64,000 bases of DNA from Granulicella sp. S156 (lineage in GTDB: Bacteria > Acidobacteriota > Terriglobia > Terriglobales > Acidobacteriaceae): positions 399,428 to 463,427 of the forward strand of contig NZ_LMUH01000009.1 in the NCBI RefSeq assembly GCF_009766105.1, written 5' to 3'. The position numbers and the translations under genes are program-made. Under the pieces are notes generated by a model. That model was not told where the DNA came from. It saw nothing but the letters and a program-made list of their open reading frames with translations, and did no database searches. The stretch's first letter is position 1; each line of letters starts with the position of its first letter. Shown one piece after another: positions 1 to 9,803 of the stretch.

Positions 1-647
1 TTTTTTGGGGCTTTTCCGGGGTTCAAGAGCAGGGCAAGCGCTCTAAAGGGAACCTGCCTCGCAAAACATGCTTGCGTATCCCTGGCGCTAGGCGTAGTAT
101 CGCTATGTTTGGCACGCGGATGGGGCTTTATCCAGAGGGTTGCCGGTTTTCATGCCGGAGGATAAAGCGGAACGCCGGAGGTTGACACCTCGGGTTATGC
201 GGGTAGGCCTTCTGGCAATATCAACCGGAATGAGCTGTGCGCTTGCCGGATTGAGCCGGATACAAAGTCGGTTAAGGACAGGTAAGGACAATAGGGTAAG
301 GGACTTTGAGTCCAGGCAGGATTTTGCCGGACTCCTCTCGATGCCGCATGGCCCTGATGAGACAGGGCAGAGAAGCAGCGATGCAATGCACAAAACCGTT
401 CGCCAGGGCTGGCGAATGGGCCGAGTGAGAACAGTGTCCGGGGTATTCCGACGCTAGGGACCACAGATCGGCAACGATGTTCAGGCCTTTATTCGAGTCA
501 ACGCTTGAGACCGTCTCCTAAGAACCACCCACGGGCTGTCCGCCGTCCGCTCCCTCACCGGGATGCCGGGTACGCGGAGTTGTACGCGGGTTGCTCCTCC
601 GGAGAGAACGTTCCAAGCACCCAATTGCAAGGGGAACCAACAGCACC
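1..647. other. Intergenic, hairpin-rich, no recognised gene
   Basis: No convincing protein gene is seen in this stretch. The longest plus-strand frame (140-457) is Arg-rich, has no clear ribosome site and resembles nothing I know. The DNA is dense in perfect or near-perfect hairpins: GCTTTATCC/GGATAAAGC (125-168), GGACT-TTG-AGTCC (301-313), GAGTCC/GGACTC (308-334), GCCCT/AGGGC (351-368) and TTCGCCA-GGGC-TGGCGAA (399-416). I looked for RNase P, tmRNA, SRP RNA and rRNA signature strings on both strands and found none. It may hold a structured RNA or a long leader of the gene at 648. Confidence 0.4.
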
Positions 648-1799
648 ATGTCAGAGCAGAATGTAATGGACGCTCCATCGCACAGTGCGACGGACGATTT
701 CGACGGTGGCGATTTCGCCAACGACTTCGACAGCAACGACAACAGCGAGAGCGGCAACGGGGGTCCTATATCTCCGGGCATGGGCTTGAGTAAGAGCAGC
801 CGACGCCGACGCCGCAAGCGGAAGAATAAGGTCGCCGGTGTTGATGGCGTCCCTGTCGCCGACGGCGAAGGGGCGCCGGTGCCGGTTGTTCCCATTGTGA
901 TGGAAGGCGAGAGTCTCGCACTGGCGGCAACAGCCGCCCCGCTGCAGCAACCTCAGCCGCGCAAACAAGGCCAGAACGGCCAGGGCAATCCGAATGGCCA
1001 GCAGCAGCAGGGACCGGGCGGCAAGCGCTGGAAGAAGAAGTTCCGCGACCGCGAGCGCCGTCCAGGCCGCAACGAGAATCCCGGCAACGACTTCCGTGCC
1101 GATGCCAGCTCGCCTAGCAGCAGCGGGCAGAGCAACGGCTATCGTCCGGACAACTTCGGCAACGGTGGCGGCTTCAAGCGCAAAGGCAAGGGCGGTGGAG
1201 GACAGCAGCAACGCAAGGAGCGCGGCTTTGTCGGCCCCATGGACCACAGCTATCGCGAGGTAAACGGCAACTTCGTCGATGCCGCGGCCTCGACCATCCA
1301 GCTGCACGGTGGTCGTCGTGGGGGGCATCGCCATCAAGGCGATTCGCAGCCCATCGACCACTCGATGCCGAGGGCGATTCCGATCCCCGAGGACGCGCAG
1401 ACGCACATCTACTTCTTTATTGAAGAGCTCTTCTTTATCGCAAAGATTCAGGAGACGGCGCGCAAGCAGGGTGTCAAGGTGGCGTTCCTCAAGAACGACA
1501 AAGAGGCGATTGCTGAACTGACCAAAGGCGGCGATGAGAACAAACCCGCGCTGATCGTCTTCGACCTGAACAACGCAAACGCCAAACCGCTGACGCTGAT
1601 TCCGAAGCTCAAGACCAAGCTGAAGCGCTCGGTCTCGATCGTAGGGTTCCTCTCGCATCTGCAGGGAGACCTCAAGGCCAAGGCTGTTGAGGCAGGCTGC
1701 GACACAGTAATGCCGCGCGCGGCGTTCTCACAAAACCTGCCGAACCTGCTTCGGAGATACAGCGTCGAAGAGGGCGAAGAGGTTAATTACAACTACTAG
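648..1799 (+). CDS. Disordered basic protein with C-terminal pseudo-receiver-like domain
   Basis: This 383-residue protein has two parts. Residues 1 to about 250 are low complexity: an acidic start, a basic cluster SSRRRRRKRKNK, then Gln/Gly/Asn/Arg-rich stretches like those of RNA-binding disordered regions. From about 255 to the end, alternating hydrophobic strands and helices (IYFFIEELFF, KVAFLKND, PALIVFDLNNAN, VSIVGFLSH, CDTVMPRAAF) look like a CheY-type fold. FDLNNAN sits where the phospho-acceptor strand would be, but the invariant Lys position reads Arg, so it is probably not a normal phosphorylated receiver. The ATG at 648 is preferred over an upstream in-frame start because AGGGGA lies about 12 bases before it. 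Function unknown; the fold assignment is inference. Confidence 0.7.
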   Translation: MSEQNVMDAPSHSATDDFDGGDFANDFDSNDNSESGNGGPISPGMGLSKSSRRRRRKRKNKVAGVDGVPVADGEGAPVPVVPIVMEGESLALAATAAPLQQPQPRKQGQNGQGNPNGQQQQGPGGKRWKKKFRDRERRPGRNENPGNDFRADASSPSSSGQSNGYRPDNFGNGGGFKRKGKGGGGQQQRKERGFVGPMDHSYREVNGNFVDAAASTIQLHGGRRGGHRHQGDSQPIDHSMPRAIPIPEDAQTHIYFFIEELFFIAKIQETARKQGVKVAFLKNDKEAIAELTKGGDENKPALIVFDLNNANAKPLTLIPKLKTKLKRSVSIVGFLSHLQGDLKAKAVEAGCDTVMPRAAFSQNLPNLLRRYSVEEGEEVNYNY

Positions 1800-1826
1800 G
1801 AAACAGGAAACAGGAAACAGGAAACA
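1799..1826. repeat. GGAAACA heptamer array, four perfect copies
   Basis: Four tandem copies of GGAAACA start at the G of the TAG stop codon of the preceding gene, followed by degenerate copies to about 1855. The same unit recurs at 3353 and 32959. Confidence 0.9.
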
Positions 1827-1902
1827 GAGAAGAGAGAACAGAGAACAGGAAACAGCGCTTCATTCTTGGCAGAGATGCCGAGGATGAAGCGCTGTTGTTT
1901 TG

Positions 1903-1965
1903 CTTTTCTGGTTGTCATTGGCCCTGAGCGCAGTCGAATGGGAGGGAACCTGCTTCCTTCTCACT
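1903..1965. repeat. Single arm of GTCATT-type dispersed repeat
   Basis: The string TTTTCTGGTTGTCATT, followed by GAGCGCAGTCGAATGGGAG and AACCTGCTT, matches with differences one arm of the inverted repeat at 56413-56616. It lies upstream of the small gene at 2024. Confidence 0.55.
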
Positions 1966-2023
1966 GTGGCAAAAACGCCGCTCTCCGGAACGGCATCCAA
2001 GCAGGGGAAGGAGAATTATTCCG

Positions 2024-2221
2024 ATGCCAACGACTCAACACTCTGCCGCTGCCGAGCGCCACATGCAGGCCGCGCATGCGCACGAGGCCGCTGCGGCTTC
2101 GCACAACCAGAACGATCATCTCGCCGCGCATGAGCAGTCCAGGCTTGCGCAAGAACGCTCGCGCGAGGCGCATCAGCATTCCGAGCAGATCGCGAAAGAG
2201 AAGGCTGCAGAGACGAAGTAA
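2024..2221 (+). CDS. Small His/Ala-rich hydrophilic protein
   Basis: A 65-residue protein rich in Ala, His, Gln and Glu, with heptad-like spacing that suggests one long helix. There is no signal peptide, membrane segment or cysteine. A strong ribosome site (AAGGAGAA) lies about 8 bases before the ATG and a strong hairpin begins at its stop codon, so it looks like a complete monocistronic gene rather than a chance frame. The His content (HMQAAHAHEAAAASH) could allow metal binding, but that is only inference. I do not recognise the family. Confidence 0.7.
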   Translation: MPTTQHSAAAERHMQAAHAHEAAAASHNQNDHLAAHEQSRLAQERSREAHQHSEQIAKEKAAETK

Positions 2222-2278
2222 AGGGGTGAAAGCCCGACCTATCGATTGCGTAACCGATAGGTCGAGCCTTCACCCCTT
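2221..2278 (+). terminator. Long hairpin, terminator-like repeat
   Basis: Arms of 24 bases (2221-2244 and 2255-2278), two mismatches, loop of 10, beginning at the last base of the stop codon of the small gene. Its core GGGGTGAAAGCCCG is shared with the hairpin at 61855. It lies between convergent genes. Confidence 0.7.
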
Positions 2279-2304
2279 TGTCTTGTTGAGCCGGACGCCG
2301 ATGG

Positions 2305-3306
2305 TTACTGGCCGGTGTAGGGATTAGGCGTTCCAGGAGTGCCTACGGGTGGGGCCGGCGGATTCTCGGGACGTGGTGGGAGGACGGCGCGGGCGGCGTC
2401 GATGCCTGGTGAGGGTGCGTGACCGCCGCGTAGACCTGCCAGAATCTGTGTTTGGAAATCGCTTGCTGCACCGGGGCTGTTGGGGAGAAAGAGTGTGTTG
2501 GTGCCGCCACGGGTACCGATATCGCGGAGAGTATCAAAGTATTGCGTAAGCAGGACGAGAGCCATGACGTCTTCGGAGGTGGCTCCTGGAACGCCCTTCT
2601 GGAAGTGTTCGATGGACGCTGAGAGTCCGTCGATGATGGCCTGACGTTCTGCGGCGATACCCTGGCCCTGGAGCGCCTTCGATTGGGCTTCGGCCTCGGC
2701 CTGTTTCACCTTGAGGATCTTTTCGGCTTCGCCACGAGCCTGCGCGGCGACTTGCGCGCGCTGGGCGGCGTTGATGTCGTTCATCGCGGCCTTCACCTTG
2801 ATGTCGGGGATGATGTCGGTGACCAGCGCGGTAAGGATGTTGAAGCCGAAGCCGGACATAATGGCGTCGAGTTCGATCTTGACGGCGACCGAGATACCGG
2901 ACTGCTGCTCGAAGGTCTCATCGAGGGTGAGTTTGGGAACGTGGCCGAGGATCGAGTTGAAGACGAAGCTCTCGATCTGCTTCTGCGGCATGCTGAGCCT
3001 GTAGAACGCGTCATAGATCTTGTCGTCGAGCACCACATACTGCACGCTGACGGGGATCTGCACGAAGACGTTGTCGCGCGTCTTGGTCTCGACGGAAAAC
3101 TGTGCCTGTTTGACCTGCAGATCGACGAAGTAGACGCGCTCGGCGAACGGGAAGAGAAAGTGCAGCCCCGGTCGGGTGATGCGGTTGAACTTGCCGAAGC
3201 GCTCGACGACGCCGGCCGTCGCGGTGCGGACGGTGTAGAGGGTCTTGAGAATGGTGACCAGCAGGAAGAGCAGGATGATGGCGACGAAAACATAGAGCAC
3301 AGGCAT
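2305..3306 (-). CDS. SPFH/Band 7 membrane protein (HIR/stomatin-like)
   Basis: A 333-residue protein with one N-terminal membrane anchor (residues 3-22, VLYVFVAIILLFLLVTIL) and then an SPFH/PHB domain (about 25-190: VVERFGKFNRITRPGLHFLFPF, VDLQVKQAQFSVETKTRDNV). An Ala/Gln/Glu-rich coiled coil follows (about 190-250), ending in a Pro-rich tail. The order and motifs match the hypersensitive-induced-reaction/stomatin group, which forms membrane-bound oligomers that organise lipid domains. The open frame extends upstream to 3438, but that part is a translated heptamer repeat, and the ATG at 3306 follows AAAGGG. It probably stands alone or follows the VWA gene on the same strand. Confidence 0.88.
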   Translation of the reverse strand: MPVLYVFVAIILLFLLVTILKTLYTVRTATAGVVERFGKFNRITRPGLHFLFPFAERVYFVDLQVKQAQFSVETKTRDNVFVQIPVSVQYVVLDDKIYDAFYRLSMPQKQIESFVFNSILGHVPKLTLDETFEQQSGISVAVKIELDAIMSGFGFNILTALVTDIIPDIKVKAAMNDINAAQRAQVAAQARGEAEKILKVKQAEAEAQSKALQGQGIAAERQAIIDGLSASIEHFQKGVPGATSEDVMALVLLTQYFDTLRDIGTRGGTNTLFLPNSPGAASDFQTQILAGLRGGHAPSPGIDAARAVLPPRPENPPAPPVGTPGTPNPYTGQ

Positions 3307-3352
3307 TGAAAACCCTTTCAGGTACGAGCCCAAGCATATACCCGGTAAGGCA

Positions 3353-3373
3353 GGAAACAGGAAACAGGAAACA
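3353..3373. repeat. GGAAACA heptamer array, three perfect copies
   Basis: Three tandem GGAAACA copies with a degenerate continuation (GGGATTAGGGAACAGGAG). It lies between the VWA gene and the SPFH gene and creates a spurious N-terminal extension of the latter. Confidence 0.9.
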
Positions 3374-3478
3374 GGGATTAGGGAACAGGAGACGGGGTGG
3401 GGCACGGGGTGAACCAAGGTAGTTAACCCCGCCCTCAAGGGTTACTAGAGGTGTTACTGGGAAGTAACAGGGGGAGCC

Positions 3479-4438
3479 TTATTCGGGACTGTAGTAGCCG
3501 GTGCGTGCCTGGACGGAGATCAGCTGGTCGCGGGCCTTCAGCTCGATCTTGTGAAACTGGTGGGGTGGGGAGTCCGGGGGCGTGTAGCCGATGCGGTATT
3601 GGGTGCGCATGTCGGCTTCGATCTCGGCATAGATGCGCTCGATGGGTGTGCCCGTGGTCACGATGAAGAGGCGGCCTCCGGTGGCATTTGAGATCTGCCG
3701 CATGATGTCGACTCCGGAGGTGTGTCCATGGATGGACCCGCCGAAGGCTTCGGGAGTGTAGAGCACGCTATAGACCGCAACATCGGCTAGCTGCGCCTCG
3801 TGAATGGCGGACGCAAGATTGTTGGTGCTGCCGTCGTCGTCACCATCGGTGAGGATGACGATGGCGCGGCGGCCGGGTTCTTTGCTGACGACCTTTTGGG
3901 CTGTGATACAGATGGCGTCGAAGAGCAGCGTCCCGACTTTCGGGTTCTGAGGGATGGGGGCGGTGAGGAGTTTCAGGCTGCTTTGCAGCTTCGCGACGTC
4001 GGAGGTCATCGGCTGCAGGAGGACCGCGAGGGTGTCGAAGCGTTCGACGAAGGCCCTGTCGTTGGGTTTGGTGAGCATCGCCTGGAGGAAGGTGGCGCTG
4101 GCGCGGCGCTCCTCTTCGGCGTAGTCACGCTGACTGCCGCTGGTGTCGACCATGAGGCCGATGGTGATAGGGAGGTTGCTGTCGCGGTCAAAGTAGCGGA
4201 TCGTTTGCGGCTTGCCATCCTCGGTGAGGAGGAAGTCGTCCTTGCTGAGGCCGCCGACCAGACGGCCCCAGGTGTCGTAGGCAAGCGCTGTGATGGCTAC
4301 GACCCTAACCTTAACCGCGAGGGTGTTTTCACCGTTGATTTTAGTGATCGGAGGCGGAGAGTTGGGCTGTTGCGAGGACGCAGCGGAGACCGGCAACACC
4401 ATCAGGGCGAACGATGCGATGTGACGGCGGTAACTCAC
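3479..4438 (-). CDS. Secreted VWA-domain protein 1 (TIGR03436-like)
   Basis: A 319-residue protein with an N-terminal signal peptide (cleavage probably after about residue 22). A short beta-rich segment contains KDDFLLTEDGKPQTI, the hallmark that precedes the VWA domain in the acidobacterial VWFA-related family. The VWA domain carries a complete MIDAS, DTSGS (about residue 97) with LTDGDDDG downstream, so metal-dependent ligand binding is plausible. Two further homologues are in this window (33448 and 37806). The family is abundant in Acidobacteria but its ligand and role are not known. It is expected to be exported across the inner membrane. Confidence 0.88.
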   Translation of the reverse strand: MSYRRHIASFALMVLPVSAASSQQPNSPPPITKINGENTLAVKVRVVAITALAYDTWGRLVGGLSKDDFLLTEDGKPQTIRYFDRDSNLPITIGLMVDTSGSQRDYAEEERRASATFLQAMLTKPNDRAFVERFDTLAVLLQPMTSDVAKLQSSLKLLTAPIPQNPKVGTLLFDAICITAQKVVSKEPGRRAIVILTDGDDDGSTNNLASAIHEAQLADVAVYSVLYTPEAFGGSIHGHTSGVDIMRQISNATGGRLFIVTTGTPIERIYAEIEADMRTQYRIGYTPPDSPPHQFHKIELKARDQLISVQARTGYYSPE

Positions 4439-4513
4439 AGCTGCGCTTAGTGTGTCACAAATGCTGTAGGGAGTTGTGTTCTAGTACTGCAGATGTACTT
4501 ATGAGCCCGCGCT

Positions 4514-4735
4514 AAAGCCTGTCATTTCGACCGACCAACGGGAGTGGAGAAACCCCTGTATTGCGCGATGTCCACAAGGACACGGCTTGCCTGCAGCAAG
4601 AACATGCTTTGTGGTAGCGGCAGGCATCCTTGGTAAAGGAGCAGAGCGTGTTCCTTTAGCTTCTTCGGTGGTACAAGCATCTGCGAAATACAGGGGTTTC
4701 TCCGCTCCCGTTGGTCGGTCGAAATGACAGGCTTT
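4514..4735. repeat. Inverted repeat element with 49-bp arms
   Basis: Arms 4514-4562 and 4687-4735 are inverted copies with one mismatch and carry the string GTCATTTCGACCGACCAACG. They enclose a 124-bp spacer with no gene. The element fills most of the 327-bp space between the VWA gene and mnmG. Related strings occur at 17647, 54660 and 56413. Confidence 0.9.
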
Positions 4736-4765
4736 GGGGGCAGGTTTGTAAGTACAGCTGTAGTT

Positions 4766-6838
4766 CTAGGCGATTTGGCCGCGAAGCTGGATCTCGAGAA
4801 GGCACTGGATGAGGGTGACGGCGGCCGGTGTGACTCCGGCCATACGGCTGGCCTGTCCCAGGGTGCTGGGCCGGACGCGGCTGAGTTTTTCGACCATCTC
4901 GCGGGAGAGGCCGCTGCAGGCGCGGTAATCGAACCAGTCAGGGATGGGACGTGCCTCGTCCTTGCGTAGGCGCTCCATGGAACGCTGCTGTTGCGCGAGG
5001 TAGCCCGCGAACTTGATGCCGGTCTCGACGGTCTTCATCTCGTTGCGAACCCACGCGGGGAGCGTCTCTGGGTAGCTGGCTGCAGCGAGGGCCGAGAGCC
5101 ACGGTGCGAACTCGGGAGCGGTCATGCGCGCAAGCAGCGAGGGGAGAAGCTGCTCGATGGTGATCGCGGGGCGCTTGAGGAGCTGGCTAAAGAGATCGCC
5201 CCTGGTAAACGACTGTGCAGGTGTGGGTTCTGCAGAGCTATTAGCGGCGAGCGTTTGAGCTTCAAGGATCTGTAGATCGGTGTCGGTCAGGCGTGCGGTT
5301 TCGAGCAGGCGCGTAAAGGCGATGGCGCGGACTTGCTTGGCTTCGAAGGCGGCCCAGGCGGTGTCGTCGATGAGGCCGAGGCTGCGGCCGTGCGGGGTGA
5401 GGCGGGTGTCGGCATTGTCGATGCGCAGGTGCAGGCGGAACTCGGCGCGTGAGGTGAACATGCGGTAGGGCTCGTCGGTGCCCTTGGAGATGAGGTCGTC
5501 GATGAGAATGCCGGTGTAGGCTTCGGTGCGGTCGAGAGTAAAGGCCTCTTCCGTTCTCCGAGCAAATAACCCAGCGTTGATGCCGGCCATCAGGCCCTGG
5601 CAGGCGGCCTCTTCGTAGCCGGACGTTCCGTTGATCTGTCCGGCGAGGTAGAGGCCATCGAACTTCTTGACGCGCAGCGTACGGTCGAGCTCGGTGGGAT
5701 CGATGGCATCGTACTCGATGGCGTAACCGGGGCGCAGCATCTCGGCGTTCTCGAGGCCGGGGATGCTGTGCACCATGGCGGACTGGACTTCCATCGGGAG
5801 CGAGGTGCTCATGCCGTTGATGTAGACCTCGTGTGTGTTGAGGCCTTCGGGTTCCAGGAAGAACTGGTGTGAGGTCTTGTCAGGGAAGCGGACGATCTTG
5901 TCTTCGATCGACGGGCAATAGCGTGGGCCGATGCCTTCGATCTGGCCGGTGAACATCGGCGAACGATGAACGTTGTCGCGGATGAGCTGCAGTGTCTCGG
6001 GTGTGGTCGTTGCGATGTGGCAGGAGATCTGGCGCAGCGGCGGAGTCCACGTGGGTTCGCCGTCCGTGGGTGCGGAGCGGAAGCTGAAGGGCGTGGGATC
6101 TGTGTCGCCGGGCTGCTCCTCGAACTTGTCCCAATCGATGGTGCGGCCGTCGAGGCGTGGTGGTGTGCCGGTCTTCAGGCGGGTCTCACGCAGGCCAAGC
6201 TTCTTGAGCGACTCACCGAGGAGCACGCTGGCGGGCTCGCCAGAGCGGCCGGCGGTGTACTGCTGCTCGCCGCAGTGGATGAGGCCGTTGAGGAAGGTGC
6301 CGGTGGTGACGATGACGGCGCGGGCGGAGATGGTACGACCATCGCGCAGGCGCACACCGGTGACCGCTGGGCGCGGGGCCACACGCGCTTCGCGCAAAGA
6401 CGCTGTATCCGCGGATTCCTCGATCACCAGGTCCACCACCTCAGCCTGCTTGATAAAGAGGTTGGGGATGCTTTCGAGCTTCTCGCGCATTTTTACGCGG
6501 TAGAGGGCTTTGTCGCACTGGGCGCGGGGACTCCAGACGGCGGGGCCGCGGGAGGTGTTGAGCAGGCGGAACTGGATGCCGCAGGAATCAGCGACTTCGC
6601 CCATGATGCCGCCGAGGGCGTCGACCTCGCGTACCAGGTGTCCCTTGGCGACGCCGCCGATGGCCGGGTTGCAGGACATCTGCGCGATCAGGTCGAGGTT
6701 CAGGGTGAAGAGCGCTGTACGCAGGCCCATGCGTGCAGCAGCAGCAGCAGCCTCGCAGCCGGCATGTCCGGCGCCGACCACAAGCACATCAAACTTTTCG
6801 GAAAAGCCTGATACCCCGAATTGAGAGGTAGAACTCAC
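4766..6838 (-). CDS. mnmG: tRNA uridine-5-carboxymethylaminomethyl modification enzyme MnmG
   Basis: MnmG (GidA) is the FAD-dependent partner of MnmE. Together they install the carboxymethylaminomethyl group on U34 of certain tRNAs in the cytoplasm. The 690-residue product shows the N-terminal dinucleotide-binding motif [12 protein letters not shown] (about residues 20-31), then [26 protein letters not shown], the tRNA-binding-type segment [16 protein letters not shown], and the conserved [16 protein letters not shown] near the end of the FAD domain. The frame is open to an ATG at 6961, but that would overlap the upstream gene and add unconserved sequence; the GTG at 6838 follows AGAGGG. Length is close to the family norm of 620-690. 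Confidence 0.95.
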   Translation of the reverse strand: MSSTSQFGVSGFSEKFDVLVVGAGHAGCEAAAAAARMGLRTALFTLNLDLIAQMSCNPAIGGVAKGHLVREVDALGGIMGEVADSCGIQFRLLNTSRGPAVWSPRAQCDKALYRVKMREKLESIPNLFIKQAEVVDLVIEESADTASLREARVAPRPAVTGVRLRDGRTISARAVIVTTGTFLNGLIHCGEQQYTAGRSGEPASVLLGESLKKLGLRETRLKTGTPPRLDGRTIDWDKFEEQPGDTDPTPFSFRSAPTDGEPTWTPPLRQISCHIATTTPETLQLIRDNVHRSPMFTGQIEGIGPRYCPSIEDKIVRFPDKTSHQFFLEPEGLNTHEVYINGMSTSLPMEVQSAMVHSIPGLENAEMLRPGYAIEYDAIDPTELDRTLRVKKFDGLYLAGQINGTSGYEEAACQGLMAGINAGLFARRTEEAFTLDRTEAYTGILIDDLISKGTDEPYRMFTSRAEFRLHLRIDNADTRLTPHGRSLGLIDDTAWAAFEAKQVRAIAFTRLLETARLTDTDLQILEAQTLAANSSAEPTPAQSFTRGDLFSQLLKRPAITIEQLLPSLLARMTAPEFAPWLSALAAASYPETLPAWVRNEMKTVETGIKFAGYLAQQQRSMERLRKDEARPIPDWFDYRACSGLSREMVEKLSRVRPSTLGQASRMAGVTPAAVTLIQCLLEIQLRGQIA

Positions 6839-6915
6839 AATACCCTCTATTTTAGTGGACGGGGCTATTACAGGTGCCGTTTTGTTGAACAGCAGCCTAA
6901 AAGCCTTGTTTCGAC

Positions 6916-8913
6916 TCACTTTGGGCGGACCCAGGTATCGGGGATTGCGAGCGATGTGCACTCTTCGCAGTGCAGGGTATCGGGTCCGGTGCGCCTGAAG
7001 GTGAAGCGACGAAGAGCTTTATTCTGGCATGCTTCCTGATTGGCCTTCATTGGAGCATCGACGAGTGCAAATCCATCGGTAGCAGGGCAGCGCATAAAGG
7101 TATTGGGCAGGAGAGGAGTTTGGGTTTTGGCAAACTCCCCGAAGAAGATGAATCCTTGCGTGTCGGACAGTTGTAGGCCGGGCCATACGGCCTCTCGTAG
7201 ATCTCCATTGCGAAAGCCGTCGAGGACCTGCTTTTCTGTGGAGTAGTTCTCGGGTAGGTAACGTTCTGTGATGGCAGCTTTCACTATCTTCGCTATAGGG
7301 TTGTCATCGCTGGGAGCGTCGAGCACTGAGCCACTGGCTGGTTGAGCGGTCCAACTGCCATCGGGGTTGCGATGCAGCTGCAGCTTAACCGTCTTTTCGC
7401 CGAGAGAAAGCAGCACATCGTTATCCATGCCGGAGGAATCGACATACTTGTCATAGAGAAAGGGAACGAGAGGAGTTCCTGTCTCCGTCAAAATTCCAAC
7501 CTTGCCGTTTTTGACGGCGAAGATCAATTCGAAGCCACTGAGCAACGAGAGATGGTCATAGATGGGAGGTAGCAGCACCTTGCCGGTCCAGCCATCGATC
7601 AGTTCGTCATGGCCATCTTTGGTAGCAACGAGGCGCGGATCATCGCGGTCAATAGCAGTGATCGCGTCGAACTCCGCAGGCATCCAGACTGCGCCAGCAG
7701 GTGAGAGCAGCCCGGACTTATCGTTTTTGGAGACGAGAAAGTAGGCAGGAACCTCCGGCCGGGTTTCGTCGCCAGGTGTCGATGCTGGTGGACGAAGGTT
7801 GGTGAGGTCCAGGTTGTCCCATACGAGGGGAACAAGAACCTTGCCGTCGCCATCTATGACCCCAAATTGATTCGCACCCTTTGTGTCGGTGATATGCGGG
7901 ACGAATAAGGTGTTGGGTCCGGCAGTGATTTTGCCGATTCCTGCATATTGCAACGGCACCTTGATCTGGAGCTGCGAGTCGAGGAGGCCCCCTTTGTGGT
8001 CTTTGTAGGCAGCGAGACGAGTGCCAAGAGGGTCCAGGGTATCGAAGCGATGTTGTGGGATCACTTCGTGGAGTTGAGTGTCCAGGGCGTAGCTAGTGTC
8101 CGAAGTATTGACGATGAGCAACTTGCCTTCGGGCCACCAGGAGACACGCTGGTCCGTGGTGACAGGGAGGACGGGCTTGCCCTGGCTATCGAAAGCTCCC
8201 TGGGCATCGTCTTGTTCTTGTTCGGCAAGGATGAAAGGGCCGTGGTTACGAAGATTCCAACTCCCGAGTGGGATGACGAGGCGCCCGCTGGTTGGATCCA
8301 TAGCGCCGTGCTGATCGCCTTGTCGCACTGTCCAGAGAAGGGAACTGTCGGCTTTGTCGGAGAAGCGGGGATCGTCGATGTCGTCGTAAGTGGTGCCCTT
8401 GATCGGCTGGCCGTGGTTGTCTAATAGCGATTCCTTGCCGTGCTGCTTGATGACAAAGCGTTGGACCTTGGGGATATAGCGGATGCCTTCGTATTCGAGA
8501 GGAATCAGAATGCGGCCTGTGGCATCGCAGATCCCTTCAAGTATCGGAGAGGATTCACTGCTTTTGTCGTTCTGAGATAGCCGGAAGAGTGGTGGGCCAT
8601 CGCCTTCAAAAGGGCTGATGTCGTAATACGTGGCGGGCAAGATCATGTGGCCAGTCGTATCCATGAGGCCTGTGCGTTCGTGGATGCTGACGATGGCGAT
8701 GCTGCCATGGGGGTGAATGCCGTTTAGTCCATCGATGACAACACTGCCGTCACCGTCCGCAGTACAGCGGACGGTGGGGCCAGTGCGGGTGCAGGTAAGA
8801 TGCGCCTCCGGCCAGTGCAATTGACGAGGCGATTCTACTTTCTCCGTTTGTGCGTGAACTGCGGAGAAGACAGCGAAGAGAGCGAGCGCGGAATAAAGAG
8901 GTAAGCGGGACAC
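6916..8913 (-). CDS. Secreted WG-repeat protein
   Basis: A 665-residue protein with a signal peptide (residues 1-21, ending AVHA) followed by about ten degenerate repeats of roughly 35-60 residues. They have the pattern G-x-hydrophobic-D-x-x-G-x-hydrophobic-hydrophobic-P-x-x-Y/F-D, for example [33 protein letters not shown] and [16 protein letters not shown]. This is the WG (KWG) repeat pattern, thought to form beta-rich or propeller-like structures. The C-terminal region contains two Cys pairs ([17 protein letters not shown]). The start is GTG at 8913. It lies 77 bases upstream of mnmG on the same strand and could be cotranscribed with it. Function unknown. Confidence 0.75.
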   Translation of the reverse strand: MSRLPLYSALALFAVFSAVHAQTEKVESPRQLHWPEAHLTCTRTGPTVRCTADGDGSVVIDGLNGIHPHGSIAIVSIHERTGLMDTTGHMILPATYYDISPFEGDGPPLFRLSQNDKSSESSPILEGICDATGRILIPLEYEGIRYIPKVQRFVIKQHGKESLLDNHGQPIKGTTYDDIDDPRFSDKADSSLLWTVRQGDQHGAMDPTSGRLVIPLGSWNLRNHGPFILAEQEQDDAQGAFDSQGKPVLPVTTDQRVSWWPEGKLLIVNTSDTSYALDTQLHEVIPQHRFDTLDPLGTRLAAYKDHKGGLLDSQLQIKVPLQYAGIGKITAGPNTLFVPHITDTKGANQFGVIDGDGKVLVPLVWDNLDLTNLRPPASTPGDETRPEVPAYFLVSKNDKSGLLSPAGAVWMPAEFDAITAIDRDDPRLVATKDGHDELIDGWTGKVLLPPIYDHLSLLSGFELIFAVKNGKVGILTETGTPLVPFLYDKYVDSSGMDNDVLLSLGEKTVKLQLHRNPDGSWTAQPASGSVLDAPSDDNPIAKIVKAAITERYLPENYSTEKQVLDGFRNGDLREAVWPGLQLSDTQGFIFFGEFAKTQTPLLPNTFMRCPATDGFALVDAPMKANQEACQNKALRRFTFRRTGPDTLHCEECTSLAIPDTWVRPK

Positions 8914-9041
8914 AAAATATCATCTCTAAAAAATCAAAGTCTCGCAAAGTTCTTCCTGCTGTATGCAAGGCGACAAAAGTACGTGTTGTTTCTCAAACAG
9001 AAAATGCGCCCGAGGAAGGGCGGCTTCGATAGCATGAAGTT

Positions 9042-9674
9042 ATGGTCGAACTGAATGTAGTAGAAGCGCGTGTGCTCGGGTCTCTAATGGAAAAAGAGAT
9101 TACGACACCGGAATACTATCCGTTATCCCTGAATGCCCTGGTGAATGCATGCAATCAGAAGAGCAGCCGTGATCCGGTGATGGAGCTCGGCGAGGCGGAT
9201 GTGCGCACGGCTTTGTTCGATCTTGAGGGCTTGGGATTGGCCAGGACCATTGCGGATACGCGCGTCTCGAAGTTCGAGCACCGCACGCGCGATGTGCTGA
9301 ATCTGCGCCGTGATGAAGTGGCTGTGATCTGTCTGCTGCTGTTGCGGGGACCGCAGACCTCTGCGGAACTCCGTGCGCGGACAGAACGGCTGTATTCGTT
9401 TGACGACAACAATGCGGTACTTTCGACGCTGGAACGGCTGGCTGGGCGCGAAGAACCATTTACCGCTGTTTTGCCGCGGCAGTCCGGTGCACGTGAGGTG
9501 CGGTGGGTGCATCTGCTGTCTGGAGCCGTCAGTGAGGCTATGAGCGCTCCGCCCCGCGAGGAGGCTCCAGCTACAGGTCTTGCGCAGCGTGTCGAAGAGC
9601 TGGAGAAGCTGGTACGCTCGCTGGAGGAGCGGCTGGCAGCACTGGAGGGCTCCGGTGCTACAGTGCAGGAATAA
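9042..9674 (+). CDS. YceH-like protein (UPF0502/DUF480)
   Basis: A 210-residue protein matching the YceH family: LNVVEARVLGSLMEKEITTPEYYPLSLNALVNACNQKSSRDPV at the start is the family hallmark, and RGPQTSAELRARTERLY follows near residue 107. Structures of this family show tandem winged-helix domains. The end (about 180-205) is a short coiled coil (RVEELEKLVRSLEERLAALE). The molecular role of the family is not established; a DNA-binding or regulatory role is inferred from the fold. It stands between a divergent WG-repeat gene and a downstream protease gene. Confidence 0.9.
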   Translation: MVELNVVEARVLGSLMEKEITTPEYYPLSLNALVNACNQKSSRDPVMELGEADVRTALFDLEGLGLARTIADTRVSKFEHRTRDVLNLRRDEVAVICLLLLRGPQTSAELRARTERLYSFDDNNAVLSTLERLAGREEPFTAVLPRQSGAREVRWVHLLSGAVSEAMSAPPREEAPATGLAQRVEELEKLVRSLEERLAALEGSGATVQE

Positions 9675-9803
9675 TCGTTTTCCTGCATAACCTGTTGTGT
9701 TGCGAATCGTCTATTCGCTAATCAGCTTATTCTGAAGAGCGCGCACTCCACTGGTTTGCTGCGCTTGTGCTTTTGGGTTCTGTTCTTTCCGAGGAGAATG
9801 ATC

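Noticed and set aside
140-457. 105-residue plus-strand frame in the first 600 bp
   Set aside because: No ribosome site, Arg-rich composition without recognisable motifs, and it overlaps several strong hairpins; listed only as part of the unexplained region.
1-647. RNase P RNA, tmRNA or SRP RNA
   Set aside because: A partial string near 275-300 (AAGGACAATAGGG) recalls RNase P region IV, but the conserved GAGGAAAGTCCGGGC and ACAGAA-CGGCTTA elements are absent on both strands.
651-1658. 335-residue minus-strand frame opposite the pseudo-receiver gene
   Set aside because: It is the antisense shadow of a low-complexity coding region; its Ala/Leu runs mirror Gly/Gln/Arg codons and it has no start signal.
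1799-1855. Heptamer array as a CRISPR array
   Set aside because: The unit is 7 bp with no spacers and there are no cas genes.
6839-6961. Extension of mnmG to an upstream ATG
   Set aside because: It would overlap the WG-repeat gene and adds residues not found in MnmG; the GTG at 6838 has a ribosome site.
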